Shown: one piece after another, positions 61,440 through 64,000 of the stretch
Layout: every line of letters begins with the position of its first letter
How positions within the stretch are numbered: the stretch's first letter is position 1
Source of the DNA: CAWIVH01 sp963839475
GTDB lineage: Bacteria; Acidobacteriota; UBA6911
Direction: 5' to 3'
Assembly: GCA_963839475.1 (NCBI GenBank)
Contig: CAWIVH010000009.1
Coordinates: forward strand, 62,001 to 126,000
DNA: 64,000 nt
Notes under the pieces: generated by a model
The model's database searches: none
Told to the model about the DNA's origin: nothing
What the model saw: the letters and a program-made list of their open reading frames with translations, nothing else
Translations under genes and position numbers: made by a program

Positions 61440-64000
61440 ATGCGGCACTGCCAAGCACTGAACCGCTCTGGAGGAGTCGTTGTCGTCGCCGCCCGGTTAT
61501 CGGTGAGTCTGGTGATCGGGGCGGTAGTGATGCTTCATGCTCCTGCGACCGCCGTCGCTCAACGTCCGTCCATTCGCTGCTATGGCGTCTCCGATGGTCT
61601 GGCGCATAGCGCAGTCCGTTCGATATTTCAGGACGCCAAAGGTTACCTGTGGATTGCGACCTCCGAAGGCCTCAGCCGCTTTGACGGCTATCGTTTCAGC
61701 AACTACGGCCGACGCGAGGGTTTGGGACACGCGGTCACAAATGATGTAACCCAGGACCGTCAGGGGCGGATATGGGTGGCAACCAACGGTGCGGGGGTCG
61801 CGCTTTTCCTCGATCATCCCGAGCAATCAGGCCGCCGAAGTCCGACCTTGTCGGCAGAACCCTCGAGATTCGTCAATCACAACGTGGGGACTTCACTCGA
61901 ATCTAATCGGGTGAATGAGCTGTTATTTGATAGCGCCGGCACTCTATGGTGCGTCACTGACGGGGGACTTTTCAGAGGCGACGTGGACTTGCGGGGGACT
62001 CTTGCGTTCACCCTTGTCGTTCCCCATAAGCGCGTGACAGAAGCAATGGCAGCCTTTGCCGACAGCAGAGGACGGCTTTGGTTCGGCGTCGCCGATGATC
62101 TGATCGAGGTTGTTGGTGGAACCATCATCAAGTACGGGCCGGGGGATGATGTCGGCCGTTTCCCCATCCGCTGTGTTACCGAAGATCGACGGGGCAGACT
62201 CGTCGTGGCAAATGATCACTCGGTGTTCGAGTTTGTCGCGCCTCCAGACCCATCGGCGCGCGGAAGCTGGAACCAGGTGAAGCTCGCCCTCGATTCACTC
62301 CAGACAATCAATGCAATGATTTCCGACCCGGACGGCACTCTGTGGATTGCGACGACCAATGGTCTGGTCAGATCCAGGGACGGTAGGGAAGCGCGCTATA
62401 CATCGGCTCAGGGACTTAGCGACAACGATATCACCGCGTTGCTCAGGGATACTGGGGGCAACCTCTGGATCGGAACCTTTGGAGGTGGCATCTGCAGGAT
62501 CGCCGACGAAATGATCGTGAGCATAACGAGGTCCGAGGGATTGCCGGATCAGAAGGTCCATCAGATCGTGGTGGACCAAGGCGGAAGGGTATATGCCGCA
62601 ACGGATCGGGCCGGGATGGTGGAAGTAACGGAAGGCCGGATCCCGTCAATCCGCTCTCTCGGCGGCCCGAGGTTTACCTGGATCCGGAATCAGATTTTGC
62701 AGGACCGCCGCGACGACTGGTGGTTAGGCAGCGACCGGGGCCTGATCAGAATTTCAGGACCGGATCTCAAAATGGATCGGGGTGAGTGGGTGACCCAGGC
62801 GGATGGCATCCCACCGGTCGGTGTGGCCACGCTCTGTGAAGGGCCACAGGGCGATTTGTGGGTTGTGCAGAACGACCTCAACTTCTACCACGGAACACCC
62901 TCGAAAAATGGGCGCCTGAGATTTGAGCGAGTCCCGACGGGCAACGCCTGGCCGTCTGAGAAACTCCCGACGCTCACGATGGTGGACCGGGCAGGATCAC
63001 TTTGGGTGGGGGCGCAGGGTGCTCTGGCTCGAATGATTCAGGGCAAGGTGAGCATGTTCCAGGCGGATCGTGGCCTTCCGGAAACGGATCCAAGGGCGTT
63101 CTATCAAGACAGCAGGGGATGGCTGTGGATCGGTCTTCGCTTCAAGGGCGTCGCGATGACGAAGGATCCAACTGCGGTGCACCCGGATTTCGTGACCTAT
63201 TCCACCGAGAACGGCGTGGCGAGTGATACCGTCTGGTCCATTAGCGAGGATAACGCCGGGAGAATCTATTTTGGGACGGGCAAAGGGCTCGATCGGCTGG
63301 ATCCGGTTTCGGGCCGGATACAGCACTTTTCCTCGGCAGACGGACTGGCCGGAGACAGAATCATTTGCAGCAGGAGGGACCGGCAGGGAAATATCTGGAT
63401 CGGAACCACAACAGGCATTTCAAAGTTCGATCCGAGGGCCGAACGGGTATCCGCTCACCCGCCACCGGTCTACGTGAGCCGGATACAGGTTGCAGGAGAC
63501 GACCTGCGGCTTGCAGAAACGGGCGAAAGACATGTGCGGCAGTTCGAATTTCGCCCCTCGCAGAACAATCTCCTCATCGAATATGTGGGTCTGCATTTTG
63601 GCAGGGAGCGGGAATTGCGATACCGGTACATGCTTGAGGGCGCGGACGCGGGTTGGAGCTCGCCCAGCTATCAGCGTTCCGTCAACTATGCGCGGCTCTC
63701 GCCGGGATCGTATCGATTTCTGGTAAAGGCAGCTAATCAGGACGGGCTGGAAAGCGCCGAGCCGGCGGTCTTTCCTTTTCTGATTCTCCCCCCGATCTGG
63801 ACCAGATGGTGGTTTATGGCTATGGCCGCCACGCTCTTCGCGGCACTCGCCTACTCGCTTTACCGCTATCGCCTTACGCGACTCATCCAATTGGAACGCG
63901 TACGCACTCGCATCGCTACAGACCTGCACGATGACATCGGCTCCGACCTTTCGCTAATCGCGATGGTCAGTGAAGTTGCCCGAAGTCGTGTTGCGCCCAA
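61440..64000 (+). CDS. Two-component propeller histidine kinase (Reg_prop-Y_Y_Y-HisKA_3), 3' end cut by the window
   Basis: The frame is open from the ATG at 61440 to the window edge (853 codons seen). A signal peptide (VVVVAARLSVSLVIGAVV, cleaved near AVAQ) leads to about a dozen Reg_prop blades (pattern D..G.LWIAT..GL.R; for example QDAKGYLWIATSEGLSRFDG). Then come a Y_Y_Y domain (ELRYRYMLEGADAGWSSPSYQRSVNYARLSPGSYRFLVKAAN), one membrane helix (WWFMAMAATLFAALAYSLY) and a HisKA_3 phosphoacceptor (RIATDLHDDIGSDLSLIAMVSE). The ATPase domain must lie beyond the window. Such kinases sense ligands, often glycans, in the periplasm. Its partner is unknown. Confidence 0.9.
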   Translation, partial: MRHCQALNRSGGVVVVAARLSVSLVIGAVVMLHAPATAVAQRPSIRCYGVSDGLAHSAVRSIFQDAKGYLWIATSEGLSRFDGYRFSNYGRREGLGHAVTNDVTQDRQGRIWVATNGAGVALFLDHPEQSGRRSPTLSAEPSRFVNHNVGTSLESNRVNELLFDSAGTLWCVTDGGLFRGDVDLRGTLAFTLVVPHKRVTEAMAAFADSRGRLWFGVADDLIEVVGGTIIKYGPGDDVGRFPIRCVTEDRRGRLVVANDHSVFEFVAPPDPSARGSWNQVKLALDSLQTINAMISDPDGTLWIATTNGLVRSRDGREARYTSAQGLSDNDITALLRDTGGNLWIGTFGGGICRIADEMIVSITRSEGLPDQKVHQIVVDQGGRVYAATDRAGMVEVTEGRIPSIRSLGGPRFTWIRNQILQDRRDDWWLGSDRGLIRISGPDLKMDRGEWVTQADGIPPVGVATLCEGPQGDLWVVQNDLNFYHGTPSKNGRLRFERVPTGNAWPSEKLPTLTMVDRAGSLWVGAQGALARMIQGKVSMFQADRGLPETDPRAFYQDSRGWLWIGLRFKGVAMTKDPTAVHPDFVTYSTENGVASDTVWSISEDNAGRIYFGTGKGLDRLDPVSGRIQHFSSADGLAGDRIICSRRDRQGNIWIGTTTGISKFDPRAERVSAHPPPVYVSRIQVAGDDLRLAETGERHVRQFEFRPSQNNLLIEYVGLHFGRERELRYRYMLEGADAGWSSPSYQRSVNYARLSPGSYRFLVKAANQDGLESAEPAVFPFLILPPIWTRWWFMAMAATLFAALAYSLYRYRLTRLIQLERVRTRIATDLHDDIGSDLSLIAMVSEVARSRVAP

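Noticed and set aside
1..64000. tRNA or rRNA genes
   Set aside because: No T-arm or rRNA-like motif was found on reading both strands by eye; a dedicated search could still find one.

Overview
This window looks like a chromosomal segment of a Gram-negative soil-type bacterium. Acidobacteriota (Solibacter/Bryobacter-like) is my best guess, from protein style only: NHL-repeat surface proteins, two-component propeller kinases, lipoproteins, SYLF and CsbD proteins, and very large exopolysaccharide (EPS) loci. No rRNA, tRNA, CRISPR array, complete insertion sequence or prophage was seen.

Layout. (1) 1-7745: a signalling block with the 3' part of a KaiC ATPase gene, two KaiB-like genes, a PAS histidine kinase, a giant CheB-CheR-PAS-kinase fusion and a NarL-type response regulator, tightly packed on the + strand. 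(2) 8014-10577: a BON lipoprotein, an eRF1-like small protein and an RNase II/R-family protein. (3) 10707-13867: a secreted propeller/jelly-roll protein on the - strand, then about 1.1 kb without a convincing gene that carries two promoter-like elements and a hairpin-rich segment. (4) 13868-31669: two - strand EPS gene groups (regulators, polysaccharide export protein, glycosyltransferases, heparinase-like protein, frameshifted asparagine synthetase, GH123-like protein; then two FemAB-like acyltransferases, a DegT-type aminotransferase and a polysaccharide deacetylase). (5) 32343-47427: an NHL-repeat surface protein and a + strand EPS operon (outer-membrane barrel, Wzz/BY-kinase, polyprenyl-phosphate sugar transferase, GT2, O-antigen ligase-like polymerase, Wzx flippase, asparagine synthetase, GT4). 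(6) 47494-57619: envelope and stress-type genes (zinc phospholipase-like, lmo0937, DUF3185, YihY, AI-2E-type permease, SYLF, CsbD, Gln-rich). (7) 57620-64000: a double FGE-fold protein and a propeller histidine kinase cut by the window edge.

The most interesting signal is a regulatory element present nine times. It consists of tandem GAGCA-N3/4-TGAAC direct repeats with a 22-bp period. The promoter-proximal repeat starts 36 bp before a TATAAA box and runs into an ACTGAC -35-like box. It precedes the BON lipoprotein, a secreted jelly-roll protein, the phospholipase-like gene, both lmo0937 genes, the Gln-rich protein and a secreted - strand protein. Two further copies (12.7 and 13.0 kb) point into a region without a recognised ORF; one of them is followed directly by a strongly structured segment that may be a noncoding RNA or an ORF-less group II intron. 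The EPS loci lack this element; three of them show GG-N10-GC sigma-54-like sites, matching the sigma-54 activator encoded inside the locus.

Seven reading-frame breaks in four genes are all explained by a single extra base, which suggests either assembly error or recent decay; an eighth possible break, at the end of the GT2 gene, goes the other way.
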